From assembly GCF_905171765.1 (NCBI RefSeq), contig NC_053398.1:43120323-43184322 (forward strand): a DNA stretch of 64,000 nt, in the 5' to 3' direction. This document shows, one piece after another, positions 13,101 through 28,100 of this stretch. A program made the translations under genes and the position numbers. The stretch comes from Bufo bufo. Lineage: Eukaryota; Chordata; Amphibia; Anura; Bufonidae. Numbering within the stretch: the stretch's first letter is position 1; each line of letters opens with the position of its first letter. The notes under the pieces are model-generated. The model was not told the DNA's origin and searched no databases. It saw only the letters and a list, made by a program, of their open reading frames with translations.

Positions 13101-16100
13101 TATTTTTATTTGACTTGATCACAAAATCATTTGATTGCTGATATAAAACAATGAAATACTCCTGTATTGCAGTATATTATTGCTTTTCAGAGTTTTACTG
13201 ACGGGCAACATATAAGTTCCTGCCTTAGACCAAATAGGTATGGTACATGTCTTGTTTATTTCACGACAACCTATCAGCACCCCGTGATCATGCTGCGGTG
13301 GTATCAATGGCATAACAGAGGGAAATGCTGCATGACAACCCCAAGACAGTAAAAAGCTGCAGTATCCACAATAACTAACTCAGTTGCTCCACTCAAAACT
13401 GGACTGGCACCTTGGGGAACTTTGTCAAAATTGGTGTAAAGAAAAACTGGCTTAGTTGCCTATAGCAAATAAAGTCCACTTTTCATTTTTCAGAGCTCCT
13501 TTGGAAAATGAAAGTTCGAATCTGATTGGTTACTTTGGCCACTTAGGCCATTTTTTCTTTACACCATTTTGATAAGTATCCCCCAATGTGTTCTACCTAG
13601 CAGATAGGGCATGCCCTTCTCTACAGAAAGCTGTTTTCACATGACTATAATGTGACCGAACAGCAAGACCTGAACTATTGCACTTCTGCTGAGCAGATCT
13701 GTTGGGTTCTGTAGTGATTAGAAATGAGCGAAGTTCTCAAAAATTCGATTCAGCTGCTTTCACAAAGAAATTAGCTTTGTGACGCCCACCGTCATTAAAC
13801 CCCTCAGATGCCACGTTCATTACTGATGGCGGCATCAGAGATGACCATTGAGGCCTGTCAGGGGTTAATCCGTTAGAAAAAAATAAACAAATACTCCCCT
13901 TATCCATTTGATCGTGAAAAGTCCACCACGTCCATCTTGATTGAAGTCCATCGTGAAATCTCGCGCAGTGTGTGATGATGTCATCATGCTGGCCGGCCTG
14001 GTGATGTCATACATCACAAGATTTTGCACGGGATCTTCAATCCAGATGGATGTGGCGAACTCTTCACGCACAAATGGTTGATTTTAGAGAAAATAGATTA
14101 CCACGAAACACAAGGAAATTCGGCTTTGCGGTGAATGGAATTTGCCCTGAAATTTGGATCGAAGACCACTTTGTGAACATCGATTCGCTCAACAATAATG
14201 GTGATGTAAGCTTGGTTCAGTAGAACCTTAGGCCTAGATATATTGGTATTAATGCAACATAATACTGACCTGAGGTTGAAAAATTCATCCCATTTTTACA
14301 AAAAACCTTTAATAGGAGTACCTATACGAGTAGTAGGTTTTTTGCTGCAAATATGGGTTGCATTTGAATTGTGACGGATGTTAGTATCTTTTAGGAAATT
14401 AGATTTAGGTTTAGATTTGGAAACATCCTTACCACAAATATTATATCTCCATCTCCAGTCTTTTAGCAACACATTTTGGCTTCTACATTCATCTGCATAG
14501 TCTCCAAGCCAGGTGCACACAGCTTCCTCACTGTGCTCTGAGTTACATGCATCATATATACAGTGCTAAAAGAGACAGGAACATGGAAAGAGCTGACTAA
14601 TTAAATGTAGGAACATACTTAAAGGGGAATTTCAGTAACGACAAATTTCATTTTTATATTGAGAGTGTGTATGATGCAACAAATTCCATACCCAAACACT
14701 AGCCCCTGGTAATGAAAAATTTAATTCCCAAGACACTATGAAAATAATACTGCAAAGTCAAGGTGCCCAGTGCCTAAAGTGCAATGTGCGTGTTCAGATC
14801 AAAAAATATGTCTAATGCAACAACAAATAGCTAGAAAAATGATAAAGCGTCTCTTTAGAAAAACTACAAATAACACCAATAAGCATGCTGAAATAATATA
14901 AAAATGATACAATTCAAATGAAATACATAGGGTTGAGAAGTCTCACATATGAGGTGTTGTGGATTTTGATTAAAAAAAAAAATGAAATGTAACTTTTCTA
15001 ACCACTTACTTACTGTATATGTGATCTTTTAATCACTTCTATAAATAACTGTACTGCTTAAGCAGTACAGTGTATTATACTGTTAGTGCTATACTGACAG
15101 GCACCATCAGGGTGTGTCAGAGAGGTGCAGCCTGATAAACTGCAGACAGGTCATTAAGCCCCAGGTTGCCTTGCGAAGATGTCAGCACCATGTATCTCAT
15201 TCCTGGGGTACCAATGGAAGAGAGAGGGAGCCCCCTCCCTTTATACCACTTTGATGTCATGGTCGCTATTCACCATGGCATCTAAGGGGTTAAATGGCCC
15301 GGAATGGCGCTTCTGTTGATCTAGGCTGTTAGAGAAGTGTCCCAGCTCTCATGTGAAAGCCGAGCCCTCACACTCTGCTGCACAGGAAATCCGTTAAGGC
15401 CTGTGTGTAACCACTGTAAAAAGGCATATTGGCAGTCACTAATGGGTTAAGGGTTTATACAGTAGAGATGTGGGACACTGACACTTTCCATCATGCTGCG
15501 TTTTTCTGCATTTTTGCTTTAATAGACCTTCTTCCTAATACATTCATGATTGTTTCTTGCCTTTGACATGATGTGATAGTGCCAGAAAAAGTGATAGGGG
15601 ATTGTTATATTTCTCAAGATTCCTCTCAGAAATGTACTAGGATCCAGGAAGTATATATCTCTTCTGGGAAAAACTAAATGAGATATAAGGAACCCAGGAA
15701 AGATGGGTATCCCTAGGAAAGAGTAGTTTGGTAAGTACTGTTTTTGGGCCTGTTTTTTTATGGAATGATGGGCAGGTTGGTATGGGGTCTATCATTCCAT
15801 TCCTGGTCATTATAAGGGCTGTCAATGTGCAATGTGTTCAATAGAGAGTGATAGCTATCTGAGGAGACCTATCTGGGGAGACTGCTACTGAGGCTGCCAG
15901 CCTCAAAGTCGACATTTATTCCTGGTTTGAGGTACAGTAACACATATTCATGTAATTTTGTTTGAGTGGTTGGTAGTAAGTCACTTGTATAATGAGGGAA
16001 ACTTATAAGTGTAGTTAGAGCTCAGCCTGAGCAGTGGTTGGGGTTTGAGCCTGAATGTAATGGCTATACATTTCTTAGAGAACATACAAAGCTCTGTTTG

Positions 16101-19100
16101 AGATGGACTTCTGTGTCATTGTCTCTGACTGCATTTTATCCCATTTTATCTACCACTACAGAGCAAATTCCCACAATAACCATATCAAGGTTTCTTACTT
16201 TCTGGTATGGTTTGGGATCCAGTTCTTCATGGCAAGGAGCAAAGATGGGTGAGAGCACCAGATGAGAGCACCAGTGTTTTGCATATTCCTCTAAGAAAGA
16301 GAAAAAAACTATATGTTAAGCAACATTTTTTTTTTTTGCTATTATGAAATATAACTTAAATGAGACTTGATAAAGGAGTTTATGAAAAAATGGCTCCCTT
16401 TTCTCTCTACTGACCTAAAAATTGGTGGCAACTATTTTGAGAGCTTTATTCAAATCGAATCACAAAATATTCTGATTTGTTTGGAATCGGAATTATTGGG
16501 CTATTTGAGATGAGTGCGTCATCTAGAACTGATTCGCTCATCTCTAAATATCACTCCAGCACTGTAAACAAGGACCAGCAGGGGAACCAGGGACTTGCCT
16601 GAGTGAAAGTACTAGAGGATCTGAATAGAGAGATTACCATTACCATTATTGCAAATTTTCAAAAGCTGATAAATCACTTTATTGCCTACTTCATCATAAA
16701 AAGATAGGTTCAAGGACCACAGGGTATAACAAAAATACATAAAAAAAGCAAAGGAACAAAAAATTACAAAGATTAAAGTATAAAGATAAAGTTCCACTGT
16801 TCAGTAGAGTACAGGTAAAACTCGAAAAATTTGAATATCGTGCAAAGTACATTTATTTCAGTAATGCAACTTAAAAGGTGAAATTAACACATGAGATAGA
16901 CTCATTACAGGCAAAGCGAGATATTTCAAGCCTTTATTTGTTATAATTTGGATGATTATGGCTTACAGCTTACGAAGCCCTAAAGTCTCAATTTTGAGCT
17001 ACCCTTTGCTCAGGGGGTATGGATTAATTAGCTGAGTAGAGTGTGACACTTTGAGCCGAGAATTTTGATCATTTTCACAAAATTCAAATTTTAAGCTGCA
17101 TTAATGCAATTCCTTTTAATTTGCATTACTGAAATAAATGGACTTTTGCACGATATTCAAATTTTTCGAGTTTCACCACCTGTATTTTCACAGGTCTAAA
17201 ATACACCACTTTGTGTACTGTATACACCTCTACTTTATATGAGAAAAAAGGAAGCTCTAAGTCTAGTCTCTTAGGCAACATTCGGTTTACAACACATTTA
17301 TAACACATTTTGTCTTGAGTTTCCATTGACTGTATGCACTGGGAAAGCCATAAAACATATCCAATAATTCTTCCTTACCTCTCTCTATGTTTTATTGGAT
17401 TCTTAATTCTCAAGAGCCTGGAATCTATATCCAGCGCCCACACTACATTTGTGTCTAGTGTTAGCACAACCAACAGAGGTTTGCATCATCCATACTGGCA
17501 TTTTTTTCCCCACAGGCGCCCATCTTAAAAAGAAATGTATACAGCGTGATATCTGTTTTTTCCTGTCACGTCTGCACAGTCTCTATTCTATGAAGCTGAA
17601 AAATGGAAATCACCTTTGGATGCTTCAGAATGGAGCATTACACTGATGCACTGTTTTGGAGTGTGTCAGTGTAATGGAGGCCTATGGGTCCATTTAATAG
17701 ATGCACCAGGAGCTTTCCTGATATATACAGTTAACAGACACTCAAGACACAATGTGAAAAGAGTCTAAGCTATAATTTTAATGTAAATACTAGAGATGAG
17801 CTAATCGAAGTTGACGAAGTGGAATTTGATCCGAATTTCAGGAAAAAATAAATTTGCACTGAATCCGAATTTCCTCACACTTCGTGGTAACGAATCGCAT
17901 TATTTGCTAAAATGGCTGCTGCACGTGTTAGGACTTGGAGCAAGGAACTCTGGGAACGATGGATCACCCACAATGCCATGCATGCAGCCAATCAGCAGCC
18001 AGCCAGCCCTGTGATGTCACAGCCCTATAAATAGCCTCAGCCATCTTGGATTCAGGCATTTTTCAGTGTACTTAGTGCAGGGAGAGACGTCAGCAGGCGC
18101 TAGGGACAGTGATAGAAAAGACTTTAAAACTTTTATTTTGCTGTATAGAAGTTCAGGGAAAGGATAGGGAGGGATCATTCCACAGTATTGGAGCAGAACA
18201 GGGTTCAGTAGGGGAGTTTACAGCCTGGGTAATACGAACAATCCTATTACACCTTGCTGCACTGACTGGGGATCCAAATTGCCATTATATAGCTCTGTAA
18301 TTCCAGCAAACCGTTTTTGTTATCGGGGTGCAAGTGCTGCTTGATACAGCCATTAACAGGGTTTATTACAAGGAATATTTCTAAGTCTTATTTGCCCTTG
18401 CGCAGTGCAGTTATATGTTCTAAAGCATTTTTGGCGTGTATTAGAGGCAAAAAAAAATATTTTCCGTTCAGCAGTGCAGTAATATGTTCTAAAGCCTTTT
18501 GTGGTGTGTATAAGTGGAAAAAAGTAAGGGCCTATTTGTCGTTCAGCGGTGAAGTTATATGTTCTAAAGCCCTTTTTGGCGTGTATAAGTGGCAAAAAAA
18601 AAATATATTATTTGCCGTTGAGCAGTGAAGTTATATGTTCTAAAGCCCTTTTTGGCATGTAGTAGTGGCAAAAAATATATATTATTTGCCTTTCAGTGGT
18701 GCAGTTATATGTTCTAAAGACTTTTGTGGCGTGTATAAGTGGAAAAAAGTAAGGGCCTATTTGCCGTTCAGCGGTGAAGTTATATGGTCTAAAGCCCTTT
18801 TTGGCATGTATTAGTGGGGGAAAAAGTGCTTTTTAGCCGTTTTGTGGTGAAGTGAGAAAATTACAGACTTTTTGGGGGTGTTTTAATTTCCTTTTTATTT
18901 ATTTGATCTATCATTATGTGAGACAGAGAAGTGCCAGGTCCTGCACAGGGGAGTGGCAGAGGCCTAAATGTTTCTGGCTCAGTCACAGGTCACAGCAGAG
19001 TAAGGGGGTGTGGCAGCAGGAGTCGCAGTGAGAGGCCTTAGCTCCCAGTGTCATCTAGCGGTCGTGTCTTGACCAGCAACCCAGCGGTTCTTGAATAGTT

Positions 19101-22100
19101 GACTCGGTCATCCACTTCGTCCCAAGTGACATCAGACACCCCCAGCAAACAGTCGGTAGGTTCATCAGACACAACCCTTAGTTGGCATGGCCCGGAAGCA
19201 GGCCCTGTGCCCTCACCTGTCCTCAACCTGCCTCTGTCCTTTTCTGTTCCCTCAGCCAGAGAAGTATTATATGCTGTGGGAACAGCTCCACTATACAGTG
19301 AGGACGAGCTACTAGAGGACAGTCAGCAGCTACTGGCCAGCTAAGATGTGGAGGAGACATCTTCCACTTCCTCTGGTAGGCGGGCAAGTAGTGATGAGGA
19401 GAGTGGCGTGGGATCTGGTGTTGTGAGCGGTCAGGCTCCTGACCCTGAGACCGTTGAGGAGGACATCAGTGACGTGCAGGCAGTACTCGATGATGATGAT
19501 GTAGCTGATCGCACTTGGGAGCCGGGTGAATTAGGGTATTCATCATCATCGGGAAAAGAGGACGGCAGCTTGCCCGTGAGGCAGCGGCGGAGCCAGCAAG
19601 TCGCTAGCGTGGCCGGGAGTCAGCAGGGTGGCAGCAGTTGGAGGTTGTGAGCCAAACGTGCCCAGGGTAGACCACCTACTTTGCAGGAGCCTACCTGCCT
19701 GGAAAGTAGTTTTGCAGGGGTTCACGGAAGCAGCGGCGGTAGCAGTCAGTCAGTGCGGAGTGCTGGGAGTTAAATCACCTACTCTGCGGTTTGGCAGTTT
19801 TTTGTCAAACCGCGGGAGGAGGTGAACATGGCCATTTATAGAATCTGTGGGCAAATGGTGAAACGTGGCCAGGGTGTCAATGTTGGCACCACGGACCTGC
19901 GTCAACATATGCAGCATCACCATAGAGTGGCCTGGGAGAACCGTGGCTCCGATGTGGTGGTTCATCCTGCCACAGCAACTGCTGCATCACCCAGTGGCAC
20001 TCATCCGATTTCAGGCAGTCAAGGCTCCACCACCTCAGCCGAAGGGAGCTGTCTGTCCTTCCCATCATCTGCTGGTCCTGATGCTCCTGCTCCTCCTCCT
20101 ACTTCTCGTCAGTCATTCCATCAGCAATTGATCCCCGAAGCGATTGCCAAGAGATAACAGTATGCGTGTACTCATCCAACGGCGCAGACGCTGAGTGTGC
20201 TCATGACCAAGTTGCTGGTGCTGCAGTCCCTTCCTTTCCAAGTGATGGACTCTGCACCTTTCAGAGAACTGATAGCTTGTGCCAAGCCAAGGTGGAGAGT
20301 CCCAAGCTGTCATTTCTTTGCCAAAAAGTCAGTACCAACCCTGCACCCATCTTGAGCTGCATCGGCAGAACGGCATCCCCCAACATCGGCTGATATGCGA
20401 CGTTTCCACCCGTTGGAATTCCACCCTCTATATGTTGGACTGACTATACGAACAGAGAAAGGCCATAAACGATTTCTTGATGATCCAAGTGGACAGGAGT
20501 ACTCCCCTGTGCAACTTCGATGTCAGCCAGTGGCAGCTCATGCGTGACACCTGCCATTTGCTCAGGACCTTTGAGGAGGTCACGTTATTTGTCAGTCGCC
20601 AGGACTACGGGATAAACAACGTCATTCCACTGCTTCATGTCCTGGAACAGATGCTGGTAAATCTGGATGGTCAGGGGACTGGAGACGTGGCGCCTATATC
20701 TCACGGCCACATGAGCCCTGTTGGGGCTGAACTGGAGGAGGAGGAGGAGGACATTAGAGCACAAGCAATGTGTAACGAAATGGGTGGTTTTTCTACACAG
20801 GTGACAGGAGAGGAGGAGCAGGAGCAGCAGAGGAGCTACAGGGCAATGAGGAAGACGAGGCATATGACCCAGACACACCGTGGCAGTATGCAGTGGAGAT
20901 GGAGGCAGGGAGTCCCTCCGAGTCACTTGCACAAATGGCCCGATGCATGCTCACTTGCTTGCGTAGTGACAGCCAAATTGTCAATATTCGGCAGAGGTAT
21001 GACTTCTGGCTCTCCACCATGTTGGACCCTCGCTACCGGTCCAAAATGGGGGCCTTTTTTACACCCGCTGAGAGGGAGGGCAAACTCAACTACTATAGAG
21101 ACATCCTATGTAGTCAGTTGGCCGCTGCCTATCTGCGCCATCGTCCATCCTCTCGCAGGTCTTACCGGGGAGGGCCCTCTGTGCTCACGTTCCTCTGCCA
21201 TGGCTGCTGTGGCAGGGTGGGGTGGTAGGAGCAGTTCCAGCTCCATCAACAACAACTTGAGTGTAGAATTGTTGATGGGCAGCCTTCTTCACCCGTCTAG
21301 TGAAGAAACTACTCACAGAGCAGCAGCTAGACCTGGAGCAGGACCTGAATCAGCATGTGGTGGCATACTTGGACAGCACCCTGCCACCCCACATTGAAGA
21401 TCTGCTGGACTACTGGGCAGCCAACCTGGATTTGTGGCTGCTACGGGTAGAGTTTGCCCTGGAAAAGCTGTCCTGCCCGGCCAGTAGTGTGGCATCAGAG
21501 CAGGTATTTAGTGCGGCGGGGGCCATAGTAACTCCAATAAAAACTCGCCTGTCCACCCAAAATGTGGAGAGACTGACCTTTGTGAAGATGAATCAGGCAT
21601 GGATCAGCCAGGATTTCCACCCACCAATGCCTGATGCATCAGACTAGATCATCCATGGTGCCACACCAACAATTTGACAAAATAAACCGGTTTCTTCTGG
21701 CTACCTGCCTCAGCTACTATTCTGATGCTGCCACACATCTGATGCCAAGTGCTCTTTCTTTTACCCACCATCTTCAGCTGGTACTGGTATTGCCACCCAC
21801 CTCCCCACTCTGTCAACGGGTCACTCTGTGGTCTCCTGATGCTGCTGCCACCTCACCACTCAGGTCTCCTGATGCTGCTGCTGCCACCTCCACACTGTCA
21901 TTGTGCCACCCTGTGGCCTCCTCCTGAAGCTGCTGCTGCCTCCACACTCTGTCATTGTTCCACTCTGTGGCCTCCTCCTGATGCTGCTGCTGCTACCTCC
22001 ACACTGTCATTGTGCCACCCTGTGGCCTCCCCCTGATGCTGCTGCTGCCACCTCCACACTCTATCAATTGTGCCACTCTGTGGCTTCCTGATGCTGCTGC

Positions 22101-25100
22101 CACCTCCACACTGTCATTGTGCCACTCTGTGGCCTCCTCCTGATGCTGCTGCCACCTCCACGCTGTCATTGTGCTACTCTGTGGCCTCTTCCTGATGCTG
22201 CTGCCACCTCCACACTGTCATTGTGCCACCCTGTGGCCTCCTCCTGAAGCTGCTGCTGCCTCCACCTCCACACTCTGTCATTGTTCCACTCTGTGGCCTC
22301 CTCCTGATGCTGCTGCTGCCACCTCCACACTGTCATTGTGCCACCCTGTGGCCTCCCCCTGATGCTGCTGCTGCCACCTCCACACTCTATCAATTGTGCC
22401 ACTCTGTGGCTTCCTGATGCTGCTGCCACCTCCACACTGTCATTGGGCCACTCTGTGGTCTCCTCATGCTGCTCCCACCTCACCACTATGTCAAAGGGCC
22501 ACTCTGTGGACTTCTCATGCTGTTCCCACCCTTCCCACTTCATGACTGGGCCACTATTTTGCCTTTCGGCCTGGCTGACATCATCATTTATTTGACCCTT
22601 ATTCTGATCTGTCAGAAGGAAGGGAAAATTAAACGCACAGCGAATCCTGTCTATGTAACAGCTGGAAGGCCTGCATGACATGGTCCCTACTTTGCATCAG
22701 AATTGGTTAATGTTTTGGTAGCCAAAATCAGGATTGGGTACAAAACACAGAAGACATGCAAATATTCTGTATAGCTATACTGATGGATTACTGACCAAAT
22801 GCTGATCGAGTGAAGGCGGTTTCTCCACAGACAGGATCCGTTTTTTTGGGGTTATTGTTCTGACAGATCACAGGAAGGGCAAAATAATCAGTGACGTCAA
22901 CACAAACTTACTGCTGACACCCTCTCCACTCTGTCGGGATGGGGGGGCCTCTACTTGTATAAGTGTTTAATTGAACAGGTTCTGTAGAAATCTATGTGGA
23001 ATCGCTATAGTAGGATCTTGGGTTTCTGCACGGTTCTATATACCTGGTGCTAACATTGACCTGTAAGACTGAGTTCACACTTGAGTTATTTGGTCAGTTT
23101 TGGTTCCCTAACTGCCCAAATAAGTGAAGTGTGCAGTGATTCTAAGAGCTACGCCTGTCATCTACATGTCATACTGACTCACAGTATTGTTTCACTACCA
23201 CAGCAGATTCCCTATGCGTGTTACTGCAAGGCACAGTGTTCTACACCACTATAAAGGCTCTCTGCAGCCAGGAAATAGTATTTTTTTTTTACGTGATTCG
23301 CTATGAATAAATTCGGATAGAACCGAATTTTTTCTTAAAATTCGGCGAACTGGCCGAATTGAATTTTTGAGAAATTCGCTCATCTCTAGTAACTATATAT
23401 TACCTTTATTGATGTTCTTGGAGCATGGATTTTCAAAATAGTCAGGCACATCACTGCAGCTGGCTTGAATTTTATAGGAATTGCCAAAATCTGACACTGC
23501 ATCCTCTACCACCCCACTAATGGTCGTTAGGTCATCTCCTTCAATTCCATTAAAGTTACCACAAAGACCTGGAAAAAAAGCAACAGCATGAATGTTTTAT
23601 AGCTCAATTTGCAGCCTATCACTTATTACTAGAATGGTGGGCCCTCAGAAATATTTCCTCTGGGGGTAGGTGTAGTATCCCAGAAGGACTACAAAAAAGG
23701 TTTAATTATTAGAGTTACTGCAATGCTTCTGGAGTTAAGTGTTACAATGTGTTATGTATATGCATATGTAGTGTCCCACTACGTAAGAGTGGGCACTACA
23801 CAAGGGTCAATTGGGTCACGTTGTTCTCCACCTCCTGTGGAACATAGTCCTTGTATTTTATATTGCATTTTAATGTATATTGTCATGTTATTCATGTTTA
23901 TCTCCTGTGTACCAGGCCTGTAGGGGTGTAGGTTCTCCTCCTAGACAGCAGAGGGAGCTAGGGAACCCCCTAGTATAAATAGTTAGGCCCAGACAGGAAA
24001 GAGTCAGAAAGTGAGTGTTCAGAAGCCAAGAGTCACCTTAGCCAGAGAGTAGCTGAGGAGCAGCTTCTGACATGCAGCTAGATAGCCCAGGCTTCTAGCT
24101 TGCCACCAGGAGAAGAGTCTGCCTCCTGAGAAACCCAGTTCCTACAAAAGTATAGTGCAAAGCTAAGCTTGTTCCAGCCAAACAGAGAGCTGAAGGGCAG
24201 AAGGATATTTAAAGCAAGGAGTCATATACGAGAGGAAGTTTTCCCTAACCAAGGATAAAGCCAGCAATAGGGCATACGGGCCTTGGGATAAAGACAGACA
24301 GGATCTGAGGAGAAGTGCAGCCTGATCTGTAAGTGTTTTAACCCTCTGAGTATCTTGCAAGAACATTGTGCCTGCCGTTTGATGTAAAGCCTGCATGTCA
24401 CCACCTTTTTGCATATGGAACTGACCAAGACTGTAAATAGTTAAACAGTTTCAGTAAAAAGAAGTTTTGGTTCACTGCAACGTGTGTTACTCACTTATTA
24501 CTGCAAGCAATCTGTGTGCCACCGTTACCGGCACTGGCGTCACGAACGTTAAGGGATCTTGCCACAGGCACACTAAACCTACAACACCTAGGGCACCTCA
24601 CCTACCACCTGGCCTGGTCCCTATACACAGAGAGTGCCCCAGAGGATCCATGTGCCAACCTCTCCATCACTGCTGTACGCTTGCCCAGGGTCTTCTATAA
24701 ACTGTGAGTACCAAGAGCAACCCTCGTTTCTGCCTATTAACCGTGACCTCACATTCACTCACCCTGCAGGGCTGCGTACTGCACATACACTTAATAGCAC
24801 TGTATGGACAACCTAACAGTTAACAACTTGGCAAGTTGTGTTAGGTTGCCAGGAGATGGACCTGATCCACCCCCTAGTTATTCAGTCTTCAGCTGCAGAG
24901 AGTCTAGTCTGAAGCAGCCTGAAGGGAATACACATCTGTTCAGCCTCGTGCACAATTACGCCCACGTAAAGAGAACCTTCATCTCTGAGCCTTCAACTGC
25001 CCAGAAACCAGCCCCACTACAGAATTACTCCGGAAAGTTAAAGGGACCAGACATTTGAGAAGGTATTGTGCTTGTTTATGGCAGAAAGACTTTGCTGCTG

Positions 25101-28100
25101 TGGAAGGGAACATTTGCAAAATTATTTCCCACCTTTGAGATGGACTGGCCATCCATATCTAAAGTTTCTGCACCCCTTATGCCTCATTCACACGTTTATG
25201 TTTTGGTCAGTGATTTTCATCCGTGATTTTGAGCCAAAACCATGTGCGTCTCTATACACAGAGCTGGTGCAGATCTTTCCCTTATACCTTATCTCTGTGT
25301 AGGCTCCAATCCTGGTTTTGGCTCACAATCTCTGATGGAAACCACTGACCAAAACACTGACGTGTGAATGAGGCTTAAAGAGAGACTTTAATGATAAGGC
25401 CTAACAACAGGCCTTATCATTGTCTCTGACGTCAGCCAGTCCTGTCTTACACCCAGCAAAACATCAAACCACAACCCTAATCAACACCAGGCAGGAGCCC
25501 CAATACCAGGTTGTGCCCCAAGAGAAGAAAGGGTGCACCCTCCAGTCACTGCATGGCACTAGGGAGTGCAAGAGTGCAGATTGCCACCGTGATCTGCGAG
25601 TACTACCACCAACCTCAGAGCCACAACTACCACTCCTAACCTTGACTGTATCTTATAAAGAAGGCGGATCCTCTCTATTACTGCTGCATGTTTTACTGCT
25701 TTTAACGTGAGCAGACAAGTACTTTTAACACAAGCTTCGGTATAAAGTTGTAATAAAAATTCTTAGAGACTGACGTTACCCAGGGTTCTGTTCTGAAATG
25801 TAGAATTCAGTGAGATGAAAAGTTGAAAGACCGGCTTCACCTGGACTTTCACACTAAGACCAAATGACGTCACAATATAAACGTAGAAAGCTGAGCGTTT
25901 ATAGATAGCTATTTTATCTGAAAAGAGAAACATTTTTGATAATACGTTTCACATCCAAATGAAATATATTTTATTCCTGTATATTGTACAGGAAAAATAC
26001 CTACCGGTGATTTTTGGCAAGGCAACCAAAAAATTGTTGATATATACATTTCCACAATAACAGATTTTTATTTTCTGTGAATAAAACAATAAAAAAGTAA
26101 ATGCTAGTGAAATAAAATGTGATACCTTGCATATCTCAGAAACTAGCCATCCATGGCAATAAAGATGATTTGAATGTCCACAAAGGTATCTCTACGCTTG
26201 TTGTTACCCGTTACCAAGTCTAGGAGCCATTTGGTTGGGATAAATCATCTGACAGATTCTCATAAAAATACATAATACTGTAGTTTTTAGATAAACAATG
26301 GTGGTCCAGGACTTTCCATTCTCATTGGGATGGACTCCATGACCACAAGAAGATTCCTTAAAAGTTTTTTTGTGGAATATCCAGTTCTGTCTGAATAATC
26401 TGATGGGCCTAATGGATGCAGTCAATCAAACTGAATTTTGCAGAGCTAGTTACATTTAAAGCCTTGTGCGTAGGATCACAAGTGTTTTGCGGGCAGCAAA
26501 CTGAAGATACCGGCCATGTGCATGCTGCGTATTGGTGGGAACCCAGATGAGTATTGAAGAAGATAGGTCGGCACTGCGGTTTGCACGTGGTGCATGCATC
26601 CAGGGAAGGCGTCCCACTAGTATACTGTATAGCAAAGAAGGACCGGCACTCACTTTCTTGACGATATAAAGAGATGTTTATTCAAGGCATAATAGCATCC
26701 TCAGTTAGTTTTGGATCAAGCCTGAGCCTTTTTCAATGGTGGGAACCCATTGACATCATCGGGTCTGTGGTCCACATGTTGCAGCGAAGTATTATAGAAC
26801 ATGTCCTATCTCGCGCGGTTGCACAGATACAGAAGCACATGGAAGGGCTTCCGCATCTGTGCATCAAAGGTACATTTACACTGCTCTCCACAGCCCTTAC
26901 CTTGAGCAGTCAGCAGTTTTGCAGGGTCAAAACTGCTGACAGATTCTTTAAAATGAAGCAGCCTGGCTGCTGGATGCAGGTAAGACAGCTTTCATTCATT
27001 GAGTAGAGCGGCCAGAGTGCTTTCATTGAGGTGCCAACAATTAGAAGCCCTTCCTGATCATTGGATGCAAAATTAGGAGAGCTCTTATGTTACCTAAGAA
27101 ACAGCTGAGTAGAATTTTCCACAGAAGACATGTTTTTAATCTAAGCATCATGAAGACATACTTAAAATGGTAGTAGTTGCCCCATTATTTGTCCCAAATA
27201 TGAACTAATCGGGGATTTATACTAAAAAGAGCAGCCTAAACATGGGGAATCTATCCTTTGTAACCAAATATCGTTGTCCCTATATTTGATGAGGTACTTG
27301 TGGCCCATATACATACCATAAATCACAAACCTATCATTGCTATTTTTCCTATTCTAATTTATTAAATATTATCTTAGTCCCGGATTATGTTAAATCCATA
27401 TATCAGAGGAGCACTTACCATGCGTTCTAAATTGATGTAAATAGTATTGAGGCACGTCACGGTCTCGGTCATTCCACACTGTATAATTTTAGCTATTATA
27501 GCAAATTTGTTATCTGCATCCTGAAGAAGGCAATGTAAAGTACGTGTTAAAAAAAAACAAAAAAACATTCAATTAACGTGATTTGTCATATTGTATTTTT
27601 TTCATCTAGTTGAAACTATGGGGGGAGGGATTCATCAAAACTGGTGTAAAGGAAAATTGGCTTAGTTGCCCCTGGCAACCAATCAGATGCCTCCTTTCAT
27701 TTTTCAGAGCTCCTTTGATAAATGAAAGGTGGAATCTGATTGGTTGTTATTAGGGTTGAGCAAATCAGGTTCGGATAGCTCTTTCCAAACCCGATTCATT
27801 TGAAAACTGCATTAAGAATATGGGCTCCGTCCTACTGTAAAATGTATGGCCTCCACAGAGGTCTTTTTCGGATTTTCAGCAAATATAGAGAGACTTATTT
27901 AGTCTCGCTTCTGTCACGTGTCACTTCGTTTAGTCCCATCAATTACTGTATCAAAATGCTAAACTGAACTCGGCTTCATGTCTCATTAACAAAGCCAAGT
28001 TCAGCTTTTTTGATACAGTAATTTATGCAAATAAGCAAAGTGACACGTGATAGAGACGAGACGAAGTGAGTCTCGCGATATTTGCTGAAAATTCGGAAAG

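Larger units (their letters stand above)
17791..23388 (+). mobile_element. Decayed autonomous hAT element (hAT1, 5.6 kb)
   Basis: The ends are TAGAGATGAGCTAATCGAA and its inverted counterpart ATTCGCTCATCTCTA. The flanking octamers GTAAATAC and GTAACTAT agree at 6 of 8 positions, as expected of an old 8-bp hAT target duplication. The order inside is tandem array (18395-18835), acidic and BED-finger region, transposase, then minisatellite (21815-22530). It shares its plan and protein motifs with the element at 48440-57110. The right end sits in the mucin intron 15 bp from the donor of exon 23404-23568. Confidence 0.88.

Noticed and set aside
22166..22681. 171-codon minus-strand ORF
   Set aside because: Antisense of the hAT1 minisatellite; low complexity.
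23768..24840. Solo LTR or endogenous retrovirus
   Set aside because: No gag, pol or env, primer-binding site or target duplication could be seen. Kept only as an unclassified repeat.
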